From contig NZ_JAEVLS010000002.1 in assembly GCF_016801985.1 (NCBI RefSeq), positions 620,001 to 684,000 of the forward strand: a DNA stretch of 64,000 bases, in the 5' to 3' direction. This document shows, in pieces, positions 41,384-52,729 of the stretch. The notes under the pieces are model-generated. The model was not told the DNA's origin and did no database searches. It was given only the letters and a program-made list of their open reading frames with translations. Source of the stretch: Steroidobacter gossypii (GTDB taxonomy: Bacteria > Pseudomonadota > Gammaproteobacteria > Steroidobacterales > Steroidobacteraceae). The translations under genes were made by a program, and so were the position numbers. How positions within the stretch are numbered: the stretch's first letter is position 1; each line of letters starts with the position of its first letter.

Positions 41384-41488
41384 TTCGTCTATCGTCACCG
41401 AGCGTCTTGAGGTACACTGCGCTCCCGTCGTGATTCCTAGTGATGTGGCCTCCAAATGTGCTGGACGGGCCACGGTCACCGACCCTGA

Positions 41489-43177
<1,689 letters not shown>

Positions 43178-43206
43178 AAGATGGTCAAGAGGGTCAGCTG
43201 ACAATC

Positions 43207-45329
<2,123 letters not shown>

Positions 45330-45336
45330 TACAAAC

Positions 45337-45702
45337 ATGAAAGTTCTCGCCGCCGCTCTGGTCACCGTGCTGGTACTCCTGCAGTACCGGTTATGGCTGG
45401 GCGACGGCGGGATGCGTGAAGTTCACCGTCTGCGCGCCGAGATCGAGGCCCAGCGCGAGCAGAACAGCTCGCTGAAAGAGCGCAACCGCACCCTGGCGGC
45501 GGAAGTGCAGGATCTGAAAAAGGGCACAGTCGCCATCGAGGAGCGGGCGCGCACCGATCTCGGCATGGTCGGCCGCGGCGAGACGTTCTATCAAGTGGTC
45601 GAGCCCAAGGCGGCCATCCAGCCTGCGCCCAAGCCCAGCCCTGAACGCGAGCCGGAAGAAGACCAGCCGGAACGCGTCATGCAGGCGCGCGCGGCGAATT
45701 GA
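45337..45702 (+). CDS. ftsB: Cell division protein FtsB
   Basis: Bitopic division protein that forms the FtsQ-FtsB-FtsL complex. It is 121 aa. One N-terminal membrane helix (about residues 4-20, VLAAALVTVLVLLQYRLWLG) is followed by a coiled coil (residues 28-65) with the conserved ERARTDLGMVGRGETFYQVV. The C-terminus has about 20 extra Pro/Glu-rich residues compared with the 103-aa E. coli protein. It lies 7 bp after eno, the standard eno-ftsB-ispD order. Confidence 0.93.
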   Translation: MKVLAAALVTVLVLLQYRLWLGDGGMREVHRLRAEIEAQREQNSSLKERNRTLAAEVQDLKKGTVAIEERARTDLGMVGRGETFYQVVEPKAAIQPAPKPSPEREPEEDQPERVMQARAAN

Positions 45703-45743
45703 CGGCGGGCGCCGGCTGGTTCAGGCGCGAGGGTCTTAAGGGA

Positions 45744-46445
45744 GTGCAGAACAGATTCTGGGTCGTCGTGCCCGCGGCGGGCAGTGCTCGTCGCATGGGG
45801 AATGCTGTACCCAAGCAATATCTTTCTGTGGCCGGCCGAACCGTGATCGAGTGGTCGCTCGCGCCGTTTCTGGCGCATCAGCATGCGGCGGGCGTCGTGG
45901 TGGTTTTGGCGAGCCAGGATCAGCGATGGTCGCAAACGGCACTCGCCAGCAACTCGAAGATCACAACCACCATCGGCGGCGCCGAACGTATGAACTCCGT
46001 GCTCGCCGGCCTGGGCGCTTTGCAGGAGCGCGTCGCGCCCGACGATTGGGTGCTGGTGCACGACGCGGCCAGGCCCTGCTTGCCGGCCAGCGATCTCGAT
46101 CATTTGCTGAACGAGTTGAGCGACGATGCGGTGGGCGGGTTGCTAGCCGCACCGGTCGTGGACACGCTGAAAAGAGCCGACGTTAACGATCGAGTCGCGC
46201 AGACCGTCCCCAGAGACAAGCTCTGGCGCGCGCTCACGCCACAAATGTTTCGATATCACATCCTGGAACGGGCTCTGCAAAGTGCGCTGTCGCGAGGCGC
46301 CGCCGTGACCGATGAGGCGCAGGCGGTCGAAGCCTTGGGAATGCAACCCAAGCTCGTGGCCGGCGACGCCGACAACATCAAAATCACGTTGCCCGAAGAC
46401 CTGCTGCGCGCCGAGCGCATCTTGAGATCACGGAGCGCTGCATGA
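45744..46445 (+). CDS. ispD: 2-C-methyl-D-erythritol 4-phosphate cytidylyltransferase
   Basis: MEP-pathway enzyme that attaches CMP to methylerythritol phosphate. From the GTG at 45744 (AGGG 10 bp upstream) it is 233 aa, near the E. coli 236. [13 protein letters not shown] and [17 protein letters not shown] at the N-terminus and VHDAARPCL are the nucleotide and substrate motifs. A TTG at 45699 overlapping the ftsB stop would add 15 residues and cannot be excluded. It overlaps ispF by 4 bp. Confidence 0.94.
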   Translation: MQNRFWVVVPAAGSARRMGNAVPKQYLSVAGRTVIEWSLAPFLAHQHAAGVVVVLASQDQRWSQTALASNSKITTTIGGAERMNSVLAGLGALQERVAPDDWVLVHDAARPCLPASDLDHLLNELSDDAVGGLLAAPVVDTLKRADVNDRVAQTVPRDKLWRALTPQMFRYHILERALQSALSRGAAVTDEAQAVEALGMQPKLVAGDADNIKITLPEDLLRAERILRSRSAA

Positions 46446-46933
46446 CCTCTCAATTGCGCATAGGCCAGGGCTACGACGTTCACGCGTTCACCACTGGCGA
46501 TTACGTCACGCTGGGCGGCGAGAAGATTCCACACTCGCACGGCATTCTCGCGCACTCCGACGGAGACGTGCTGCTGCATGCCATCTGCGATGCGCTGCTT
46601 GGCGCTGCCGGGCTGGGTGACATCGGCATGCACTTTCCCGATACCGATCCGCGCTGGAAGGGCGCCAACAGTCGCGCGTTCGTGCGTCACGTTCGCGACT
46701 TGCTCAAGGAACGAGACTACGTCGTCGTCAATGTGGATTCGACGGTCATCTGCGAAGCGCCGCGCCTGGGTAAATATCGAGAAGCCATGCGCGCCAACAT
46801 CGCCGCCGACCTCGGCGTCAATATCACTCGCGTCAACATCAAGGCGACCACCAGCGAAAAGATGGGGTTCATCGGGCGCGCCGAAGGCCTGGCGTGTCAG
46901 GCCATCGCCCTGATCGAGCACATCCCCGCATGA
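46442..46933 (+). CDS. ispF: 2-C-methyl-D-erythritol 2,4-cyclodiphosphate synthase
   Basis: Next-but-one MEP-pathway enzyme, cyclising CDP-ME 2-phosphate with loss of CMP. It is 163 aa and normally trimeric. The zinc ligands are in GYDVHAF (D12, H14) and the second metal region in [19 protein letters not shown]; the [11 protein letters not shown] loop is intact. Its stop codon lies within a 14-bp tandem duplication that also contains the truD start. Confidence 0.97.
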   Translation: MTSQLRIGQGYDVHAFTTGDYVTLGGEKIPHSHGILAHSDGDVLLHAICDALLGAAGLGDIGMHFPDTDPRWKGANSRAFVRHVRDLLKERDYVVVNVDSTVICEAPRLGKYREAMRANIAADLGVNITRVNIKATTSEKMGFIGRAEGLACQAIALIEHIPA

Positions 46934-46951
46934 ATTGCCCCGCATGAATTT
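46924..46951 (+). repeat. 14-bp tandem duplication at the ispF-truD junction
   Basis: CCCCGCATGAATT occurs at 46924-46936 and again at 46938-46950, a period of 14 bp. Each copy contains ATGA. The first supplies the ispF stop, the second the truD start, which suggests that an ancestral ATGA stop/start overlap was separated by the duplication. Confidence 0.85.
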
Positions 46952-47996
46952 CTCAGAGCTCATGAATCTGCCGTGCGCGCACGGTGGACCGGCAGGCAAT
47001 GCGCGTTTGCGCGTCACGCCGGAAGATTTCATCGTACGCGAGTGGCTGGGCTTCGGTGCGGATGGCGACGGCGATCATTTGTTGCTGCGAGTCCGCAAGC
47101 GCGGCGCGAACACGATGTGGGTGGCCAAGCAGCTGGCGAGGCTGGGCAAGATCCCACCGCGCGATGTGGGCTTCGCGGGTCTGAAGGACCGGGACGCAGT
47201 GGCCGAACAATCGTTCACCGTGCCGGCGCGCTCGGCAGTCTCCAATTGGCTGGGTCTCACCGGCGATGGTTTCGAAGTGCTCGGCGCCGAGCGGATTCGT
47301 CGCAAGCTCAAGCGCGGCGCTTTGAAGGGCAATGACTTCGAAGTGGTGTTGCGCGACTTCGTTGGTGATGCCGCCGTGCTCGAGCAACGTCTGCAAAAGC
47401 TCGCCTCATCGGGCGCGCCAAATTATTTCGGGCCGCAACGCTTCGGTCATGAGGGCCACAACGTCGCGACCGCGATCGCATGGTTCGAAGGCGGTCCGGC
47501 GCCGGAGCGCATGGACCGAGGCTTCGCGTTGTCCGCCGCTCGCTCGGTGATCTTCAACGCAGTGCTGGCCGAGCGCATCACCGCGGGCAATTGGAACCAG
47601 CTGATCGAAGGGGACGTGGTCAATCTCAATGGCAGCGGCAGTTTCTTTGTGCCCGAGCTCGTCGACGACACTTTGCGCCAGCGTTGTGAGCAACTCGATG
47701 TGCATCCTACCGGGCCGATGTGGCACGGCGACGCGCCGCTATCCAGAGGTGAGATAGCGGAGTTGGAGGCGCGCACCGCGCAGCGTTATGCAGTGCTCGC
47801 GACTGGCTTGACGAAGGCGAAGCTCGAACCGGAGCGACGACCGCTGCGTGTGCCGGTGCGAGAGTTGCAGTGGCGCTTGGACGGCGCCGATCTGCATCTG
47901 CAGTTTCGTTTGCAGCGAGGCTCGTTCGCGACCGCGGTGTTGCATGAGCTGATCGGCAACGCCTTTGCGGCGGAAACGCCCGAAGCTGATGTCTGA
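46944..47996 (+). CDS. truD: tRNA pseudouridine(13) synthase TruD
   Basis: Makes pseudouridine 13 in tRNA(Glu) and is a member of the TruD family. It is 350 aa (E. coli 349). The catalytic aspartate is D82 in FAGLKDRDA; NYFGPQRFG and the C-terminal GSFATAVLHELIG are conserved. The ATG at 46944 was preferred to a TTG at 46935. The gene is convergent with the smr-domain gene, 4 bp apart. Confidence 0.97.
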   Translation: MNFSELMNLPCAHGGPAGNARLRVTPEDFIVREWLGFGADGDGDHLLLRVRKRGANTMWVAKQLARLGKIPPRDVGFAGLKDRDAVAEQSFTVPARSAVSNWLGLTGDGFEVLGAERIRRKLKRGALKGNDFEVVLRDFVGDAAVLEQRLQKLASSGAPNYFGPQRFGHEGHNVATAIAWFEGGPAPERMDRGFALSAARSVIFNAVLAERITAGNWNQLIEGDVVNLNGSGSFFVPELVDDTLRQRCEQLDVHPTGPMWHGDAPLSRGEIAELEARTAQRYAVLATGLTKAKLEPERRPLRVPVRELQWRLDGADLHLQFRLQRGSFATAVLHELIGNAFAAETPEADV

Positions 47997-48000
47997 AGCG

Positions 48001-48549
48001 TTATCTCACCTTCAGGAGCACGTACACGGCGCCGCTGCCACCGTCGACCTGGCGCGCCGAGCCGAAGGCCTGAATGGCGTCGATGCGCTGCAGCCACTGA
48101 TTCACGACGTTCTTGAGCACCGGGCCGCGAGGACCGGAGCGGCGACCTTTGCCGTGAACGATGCGCACACAGCTCATCCGGCGAATCACGGCGTCCGTCA
48201 GGAATTCGCGCATGGCGGCTTTGGCCTCGGCGCCCGTCATGCCGTGCAAGTCGATTTCGGCATCGACGGTGTAGTGGCCCCGGCGCAGCTTGGTCAGCAC
48301 CGCTTCCGGGATGTGCGGGCGACGGAAGCTCAGTTCATCGCCGGTGGCGAGCGCGGCTTCATCGCTCGGCGGCAGCAGGCTTTCTTTCAGGACTTCGAGC
48401 TGATCGGCCCGGGTAAAACGCGCACGCGGCGGCGGCTTCGGCCCCGAGGGCGGGAGCTTGTCGGTGTTCCGAAGGCGGCGCACATCGCGCATCGCCTCGC
48501 GAAAGGTCTGCCGGTCGTGATCTCGATCGTCGTTCACCCAATACTCCAT
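48001..48549 (-). CDS. Smr-domain protein (MutS2/SmrA-like)
   Basis: 182 aa starting MEYWVNDDRD. The C-terminal Smr nuclease-type domain shows LDLHGMTGAEAKAAM (printed as EIDLHGMT in the chain), RIVHGKGRRSG and GGSGAVYVLLK. The N-terminal part is charged and Pro-rich. Small Smr proteins have DNA nicking or RNA-cleaving activity and act in recombination or ribosome rescue; the exact role is not known here. The start was chosen by family length; the frame is open 19 codons further from a weak TTG. It is divergent from surE. Confidence 0.88.
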   Translation of the reverse strand: MEYWVNDDRDHDRQTFREAMRDVRRLRNTDKLPPSGPKPPPRARFTRADQLEVLKESLLPPSDEAALATGDELSFRRPHIPEAVLTKLRRGHYTVDAEIDLHGMTGAEAKAAMREFLTDAVIRRMSCVRIVHGKGRRSGPRGPVLKNVVNQWLQRIDAIQAFGSARQVDGGSGAVYVLLKVR

Positions 48550-48629
48550 AAATCGAGCCGCGTCATGAAGTTGAGGCCCGGTTTCCAGTATAGTTCCGCG
48601 CCGCAAGTACCCATCGATCTGGCCAACTC

Positions 48630-49397
48630 GTGAAGATCCTGCTCAGCAATGACGACGGCTATCGCGCCGAGGGCTTGCGTGCCCTGGGCGAGGCCCTCGC
48701 GCCTCTGGCCGACATTACCGTCGTGGCGCCAGATCGCAACCGTAGCGGCGCCAGCAACTCGCTGACGCTGGACATGCCACTGCGCGTGATGCAGTTCGAG
48801 GAGCGCAAATTCCTAGTGGTCAACGGCACGCCCACCGATTGCGTGCACCTCGCGATCTCGGGGCTGTTCGAAGGCGAGGACGACCCCGACATGGTGATCT
48901 CGGGCATCAACGACGGCCCCAACCTGGGGGACGACGTGCTGTATTCGGGCACGGTCGCCGCCGCTATCGAGGGACGCTTCCTTGGCCTGCCGGCCATCGC
49001 CATGTCGCTGGTGATTCAGCCGGACTCCGGCAACCACTTCGAGACGGCCGCGCGCGTCGCGGCTGAATTGGTAATGCGCATTCAGCGCGCACCATTGCAT
49101 CAGGCCACCATCCTGAACGTGAATGTTCCCGATGTTCCCTACGAACAGCTCCGGGGCTATCAGGCGACGCGACTCGGTTTCCGTCATCGCTCCGAGCCTA
49201 TCGTTCGCATGGCGGATCCGCGCGGCCGGCCAGTGTATTGGGTGGGTCCGGCGGGCGGCAGTCAGGATGCGGGGCCGGGCACCGATTTCCATGCAGTGGC
49301 CAACAACTATGTGTCGGTCACGCCGCTGCAGATCGATCTGACTCGGCACTCCATGCTCGAGGACATGCGCAGCTGGCTGCAGGGGCGCCACGAATGA
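48630..49397 (+). CDS. surE: 5'-nucleotidase SurE
   Basis: Metal-dependent 5'/3'-nucleotidase and exopolyphosphatase, 255 aa. The acidic metal site is N7-D8-D9 in LLSNDDGY, followed by [14 protein letters not shown] and [22 protein letters not shown], all conserved. The start is a GTG at 48630. The ATG of pcm overlaps its stop, the conserved surE-pcm-nlpD stationary-phase cluster. Confidence 0.97.
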   Translation: MKILLSNDDGYRAEGLRALGEALAPLADITVVAPDRNRSGASNSLTLDMPLRVMQFEERKFLVVNGTPTDCVHLAISGLFEGEDDPDMVISGINDGPNLGDDVLYSGTVAAAIEGRFLGLPAIAMSLVIQPDSGNHFETAARVAAELVMRIQRAPLHQATILNVNVPDVPYEQLRGYQATRLGFRHRSEPIVRMADPRGRPVYWVGPAGGSQDAGPGTDFHAVANNYVSVTPLQIDLTRHSMLEDMRSWLQGRHE

Positions 49398-50077
49398 AGC
49401 CGCCTGCGCCACCCAAAACCAACGGCAATCGAGCTGGCATCGGCATGACGTCGGCGCGCACGCGCGAACGTTTGGTTCAGCGTCTGCGCGATCAGGGCAT
49501 CGTCAATCCCGCGGTGCTGGATCAGATTCGCAACGTGCCGCGACATTTGTTTGTCGACGAAGCGCTCGCCACGCGCGCTTATGAAGACACCGCGTTGCCC
49601 ATTGGGCACGGCCAGACGATCTCGCAACCGTTCGTGGTCGCGCGCATGACGGAGGCGATGATCGAAGCGGGCACGCCGGGCAAAGTGCTGGAAATCGGCA
49701 CCGGTTGCGGCTATCAAACGGCGGTGATGTCGCCGCTGGTGCGCTTCGTCTATAGCATCGAGCGCATCGGCGCGTTGCAGGAGCGCGCGCGCCAGCGCCT
49801 GCGGGAACTGAATATCTCCAATGTCCATTTACGCCATGGGGACGGCTTCATCGGCTGGAGCGGGCACGCGCCGTATGACGCGATCCTGATGGCGGCCGCG
49901 CCCCTGGCGATTCCCGAAGTGTTGTTCCAGCAGCTGGCGAACGGCGGTCGTTTGATTGCGCCGGTGGGGCCGGAAGGCCGCCAGCAACTGGTGCGCATCA
50001 CTCGTCGTGGCGACGAATTTCACAAGGAGACGCTGGGGTTGGTCAGCTTCGTGCCATTGCTGAAGGGTCTCAACTGA
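49394..50077 (+). CDS. pcm: Protein-L-isoaspartate O-methyltransferase
   Basis: SAM-dependent repair methyltransferase for isoaspartyl residues in damaged proteins, 227 aa. The SAM motif [14 protein letters not shown] and the [17 protein letters not shown] segment are typical. An N-terminal extension of about 18 residues precedes the family core; [10 protein letters not shown] at residue 18 is a possible internal start but lacks the overlap with surE. nlpD follows after 43 bp. Confidence 0.96.
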   Translation: MKPPAPPKTNGNRAGIGMTSARTRERLVQRLRDQGIVNPAVLDQIRNVPRHLFVDEALATRAYEDTALPIGHGQTISQPFVVARMTEAMIEAGTPGKVLEIGTGCGYQTAVMSPLVRFVYSIERIGALQERARQRLRELNISNVHLRHGDGFIGWSGHAPYDAILMAAAPLAIPEVLFQQLANGGRLIAPVGPEGRQQLVRITRRGDEFHKETLGLVSFVPLLKGLN

Positions 50078-50120
50078 TGAGGCCGGCCGGGCTCGGCCCA
50101 CGAGCATCGGGCCAGGGCGG

Positions 50121-50843
50121 ATGATATGCCGATGGCTCGCCCCGCTGCTGCTCGCCCTGGCGTTGCTTGCGGGCTGCGCTTCCAACGGCGAGCGTCCGGC
50201 GACCTACCTGGTGAAGCGCGGCGACACGCTGTATTCGATCGCGTTTCGTCACAAGCTCGATTACAAAGACCTGGCGCGATGGAATCGTATCGGCGGGGAT
50301 TATGTGATTTATCCTGGCCAGACGCTGCGCTTGTATCCACCGTACGCGAGGAGTGCGAGCGCATCCACGCCGGCGCCCAAGACTCCACGCAGAACGGCGG
50401 CGCCGCCAGCGAAGGCAAAACCTAAAGCGAAACCTCCATCGACACGAACGCCTGCGACTCCCACGGGACCGCCGGTGAAATGGCAATGGCCGGTGAGCGG
50501 CGGCACCGCCACGCTCACCGATCGTCCCAACGGCGGGCATGGCCTGATGATCGCCGGCCGACTCGGAGCAGACATTCGCGCCGCGAGTGGCGGTCGCGTG
50601 GTGTATACCGGTTCAGGCCTGCTTGGCTACGGGCAACTGGTCATCGTCAAGCACAACGAGAGCTACCTGAGCGCGTACGCTCATTTGCAGTCAGTTCTGA
50701 TCAAAGAAGGGGATGCAGTGAGCGCCGGCCAACGTATCGCGACCATGGGCGCCGGGCCGCAGGGCGCGCCACAGCTGTATTTCGAGATTCGAATCAACGG
50801 TACACCGGGCAATCCTTTGACCTTGCTGCCGCCCCGTTCATGA
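50121..50843 (+). CDS. nlpD: NlpD-like LysM/M23 lipoprotein
   Basis: Outer-membrane lipoprotein, activator of amidases in cell separation. It is 240 aa. The lipobox LLAGC gives the lipidated C19; a LysM domain spans about residues 28-72, a Pro/Ala/Lys linker follows, and the LytM/M23 domain is at about 130-235. The zinc residues of active M23 peptidases are replaced (GGHGLMIAG where HxGxD-type would be), as in E. coli NlpD, so it is a regulator rather than an enzyme. rpoS, its usual downstream neighbour, is not present. Confidence 0.92.
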   Translation: MICRWLAPLLLALALLAGCASNGERPATYLVKRGDTLYSIAFRHKLDYKDLARWNRIGGDYVIYPGQTLRLYPPYARSASASTPAPKTPRRTAAPPAKAKPKAKPPSTRTPATPTGPPVKWQWPVSGGTATLTDRPNGGHGLMIAGRLGADIRAASGGRVVYTGSGLLGYGQLVIVKHNESYLSAYAHLQSVLIKEGDAVSAGQRIATMGAGPQGAPQLYFEIRINGTPGNPLTLLPPRS

Positions 50844-50946
50844 GCACCCTTCGGCCCTTGTGACTTTCGCGCTGCGAACAAGGGTTGCGCTATGCGCGAT
50901 CGTGTGTCTAAATCCGCCCCCAACATGTCGGCTCCTACATACACCC

Positions 50947-50995
50947 GAGCTGAGATGATCGAGCTGGGATGATCGAGCTGGGATGATCGATCAGG
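50947..50995. repeat. 14-bp tandem repeat
   Basis: GATGATCGAGCTGG occurs at 50954-50967 and 50968-50981, then as the variant GATGATCGATCAGG at 50982-50995; a partial copy (CGAGCTGA) precedes at 50947. This is about 3.5 units. Confidence 0.8.
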
Positions 50996-51162
50996 GTGAC
51001 TCGGAGAAGACGCGGGGGCGGAGGGGGATTCGAGGAAACAGCGCGAAGAAGAACAAAAGCAAAAGAAAAAGAATATTTCGTCAGGCGACGACCTCCATTG
51101 GGGCGCACCGGGCGAGTTGGGTCGAACGATCTTCAGTCCCGCGTCTTCTCCCGGTCGCCCTG
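50992..51162. repeat. 25-bp inverted repeats bounding ~170 bp
   Basis: CAGGGTGACTCGGAGAAGA followed by CGCGGG at 50992-51016 is matched in inverse at 51138-51162 in 22 of 25 positions. The right arm continues into a nested hairpin CTCCCGGTCGCCCTG-GTT-CAGGGTGACCGGGAG (51148-51180; written as two arms and a loop, one G-U pair). No transposase is encoded. It may be a non-autonomous element or a folded remnant. Confidence 0.7.
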
Positions 51163-51193
51163 GTTCAGGGTGACCGGGAGAGACTTGATAAAA

Positions 51194-51320
51194 CTCGGGA
51201 TCGGGCATCCTGCCACGACCCTCGTGCGAGTCGGCAAAAGACGTGACCTTTGCCTCTCGCCGCCGCCTGCGGCGGCGGGGTACATCGATGTACCCACGGT
51301 GGTTCTACAATCCGTGGCTG
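51194..51320 (-). repeat. Dispersed structured intergenic repeat, copy B (inverted)
   Basis: Reverse-complement copy of the element at 10369-10490. The core 51194-51295 has about 87% identity with copy A. Here GGTACATCGATGTACC is a perfect 16-bp palindrome and the CCGCCGCC/GGCGGCGG stem encloses GCA; in copy A the same stems persist with different loop bases. Its right edge runs over the last codons and stop of the Mth938-like gene. Confidence 0.8.
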
Positions 51321-51697
51321 TGACTTTCTCCGACCAACAGCGCTGCGACCACAGTGCGTCCCTCGCTAGCGAGGATGTTATAGGTCCGGCAGGCCGCACC
51401 CGTATCCATCACCTCGCAACCGATCCCTCGCGATAACACTGCACCGAGCACCTCGGGCGCGGGAAACTGCTGGCGCGGGCCCGAGCCGATCACCACCACC
51501 TCCGGCTGCATCGCGATCACCTGTTGCAGATCCTCGAGCGTCAGCTCGGCGGCGGTCTGTGGACGCCAGTCGCTCACGATCTGGTCCGCGGTTACCAGGC
51601 AGCTGCCGCGAATCACCGTCTCACCGATGCGAATCTCGCCCGGGGCGTAGGAGCGGATCATGTTGATACCGCCAATCTTCTCGTCGGTCAGTTTCAT
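51305..51697 (-). CDS. Mth938-like domain protein
   Basis: 130 aa, soluble. The domain family (also called DUF498) is seen in IRSYAPGEIRIGETVIRGSCLV and VVVIGSGPRQQFPAPEVL; human AAMDC and NDUFAF3 belong to the same fold. The bacterial function is unresolved; genes of this family often lie near membrane or secretion genes. Its last codons overlap repeat copy B, so its C-terminus (ESHSHGL) may be repeat-derived. It is divergent from the rpfE-like gene, with 39 bp between the starts. Confidence 0.85.
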   Translation of the reverse strand: MKLTDEKIGGINMIRSYAPGEIRIGETVIRGSCLVTADQIVSDWRPQTAAELTLEDLQQVIAMQPEVVVIGSGPRQQFPAPEVLGAVLSRGIGCEVMDTGAACRTYNILASEGRTVVAALLVGESHSHGL

Positions 51698-51736
51698 TGG
51701 GCTACCATAGCGCAGCTCGTCGCCGCCGCGCTGAAG

Positions 51737-52729
51737 ATGTTGAACACGTTGACTCCCTCGCTCACCTTGATCGTTCCCGGCTTGAATCCTCTGCGCGTCG
51801 AGGAGGAGCGAGATCCCCCTCGATGGCCGCAGCTCGCGCGGCTCGCCGGGCGGGGTTCAGTGGTGAGGCGTCAGAGTCACTCCGGCCTCGATGCCGTGCA
51901 TGCGGCCGTGCTCGATGCTCTTCAACTGCGCGATGCTGATTATCCCAGCGGACCGGTCATCCGTACCGCCGTCGAGGGCGCGCCTGCCAGTGGTTTCTGG
52001 CTGCGCGCCGAGCCGATACACTTCGCAGCGGGTCTGGATCGGCTGACGACGGTGCCGCTGCGAGGCGCCGCTCGCATGAGCGCCGCTGAACGAGCCGCGC
52101 TGTCGCCCACCTTGGCGGAGCATCTGCAGGGCACCGGTTTCGAGTTGCACGACGGCGCGGAAGGCGAGTGGCTTCTGCGCAGCGAGCCGCTGCAGGTGCA
52201 GACCGTCAGTCCGGAGTTCGCGGCCACCAATCCGAACGAACCGATTTTACCGCGCGGCCAAGATGCAGGCGGGTTGCGGCGCTTGATGACCGAAATGCAA
52301 ATGCTGTTGCACGAGCATGCGGTCAACGCGCAGCGCCAGGCCCGAGGCTTGCCGGCGTTGAATGCCATATGGGTGCATGGGGAAGGAATGTTGAGTGACG
52401 TGAAGGCGAAATCGCTGCCCGCTGCGTGGGGCGACGATGTTTATTTGCGTGGTGTCTATCGCCTGCATGATCAGCCCGTGAACGCCAAGCCTGTCGATGC
52501 CGCCGAACTGTTGAAGCAGGTCGCGGGCGCCACGCTCGCACTCATCGATGCGCCCATGCAAGCAACGTTCGAAACACGCTGGCTCGCTCCTTTGAATCGC
52601 GCACTGTTGGGCGGCGCCATCGCGCGACTCACTTTGATTCTGGACGAATGGCATGTGACGGCTGACCGCGCCGCCATGTTCAAACTGTGGCGCCGCGAAT
52701 TGCCGCCGGCGAAATGGGCCGCATGCTGA
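51737..52729 (+). CDS. rpfE: RpfE-like regulatory protein (PGM-like fold)
   Basis: 330 aa starting MLNTLTPSLTLIVPGL. It resembles the uncharacterised family that includes Xanthomonas RpfE, sometimes annotated as cofactor-independent phosphoglycerate mutase-like. Conserved-looking stretches are FWLRAEPIHFAAGLDRL and LNAIWVHGEGM. Catalytic serine/metal residues of true iPGM were not found. The order rpfE-recJ-prfB-lysS is the one next to the Xanthomonas rpf cluster. Identification is by synteny and overall pattern; the symbol is provisional. Confidence 0.65.
   Translation: MLNTLTPSLTLIVPGLNPLRVEEERDPPRWPQLARLAGRGSVVRRQSHSGLDAVHAAVLDALQLRDADYPSGPVIRTAVEGAPASGFWLRAEPIHFAAGLDRLTTVPLRGAARMSAAERAALSPTLAEHLQGTGFELHDGAEGEWLLRSEPLQVQTVSPEFAATNPNEPILPRGQDAGGLRRLMTEMQMLLHEHAVNAQRQARGLPALNAIWVHGEGMLSDVKAKSLPAAWGDDVYLRGVYRLHDQPVNAKPVDAAELLKQVAGATLALIDAPMQATFETRWLAPLNRALLGGAIARLTLILDEWHVTADRAAMFKLWRRELPPAKWAAC

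Larger units (their letters stand above)
50844..51304. other. Gene-free, repeat-rich gap after nlpD
   Basis: 461 bp without a credible gene. It holds, left to right, a 14-bp tandem repeat, an inverted-repeat pair bounding ~170 bp with an A-rich interior (about 51050-51075), a long hairpin (51148-51180) and most of repeat copy B. Open frames here are composed of repeat sequence. Confidence 0.8.

Noticed and set aside
46935-46943. TTG at 46935 as the truD start
   Set aside because: The ATG three codons later gives the family length and N-terminal alignment, and the TTG lies in the duplicated segment.
50996-51436. 146-aa open frame in the nlpD gap
   Set aside because: It is made of the inverted repeat, the hairpin and repeat copy B, and runs antisense into the Mth938-like gene.
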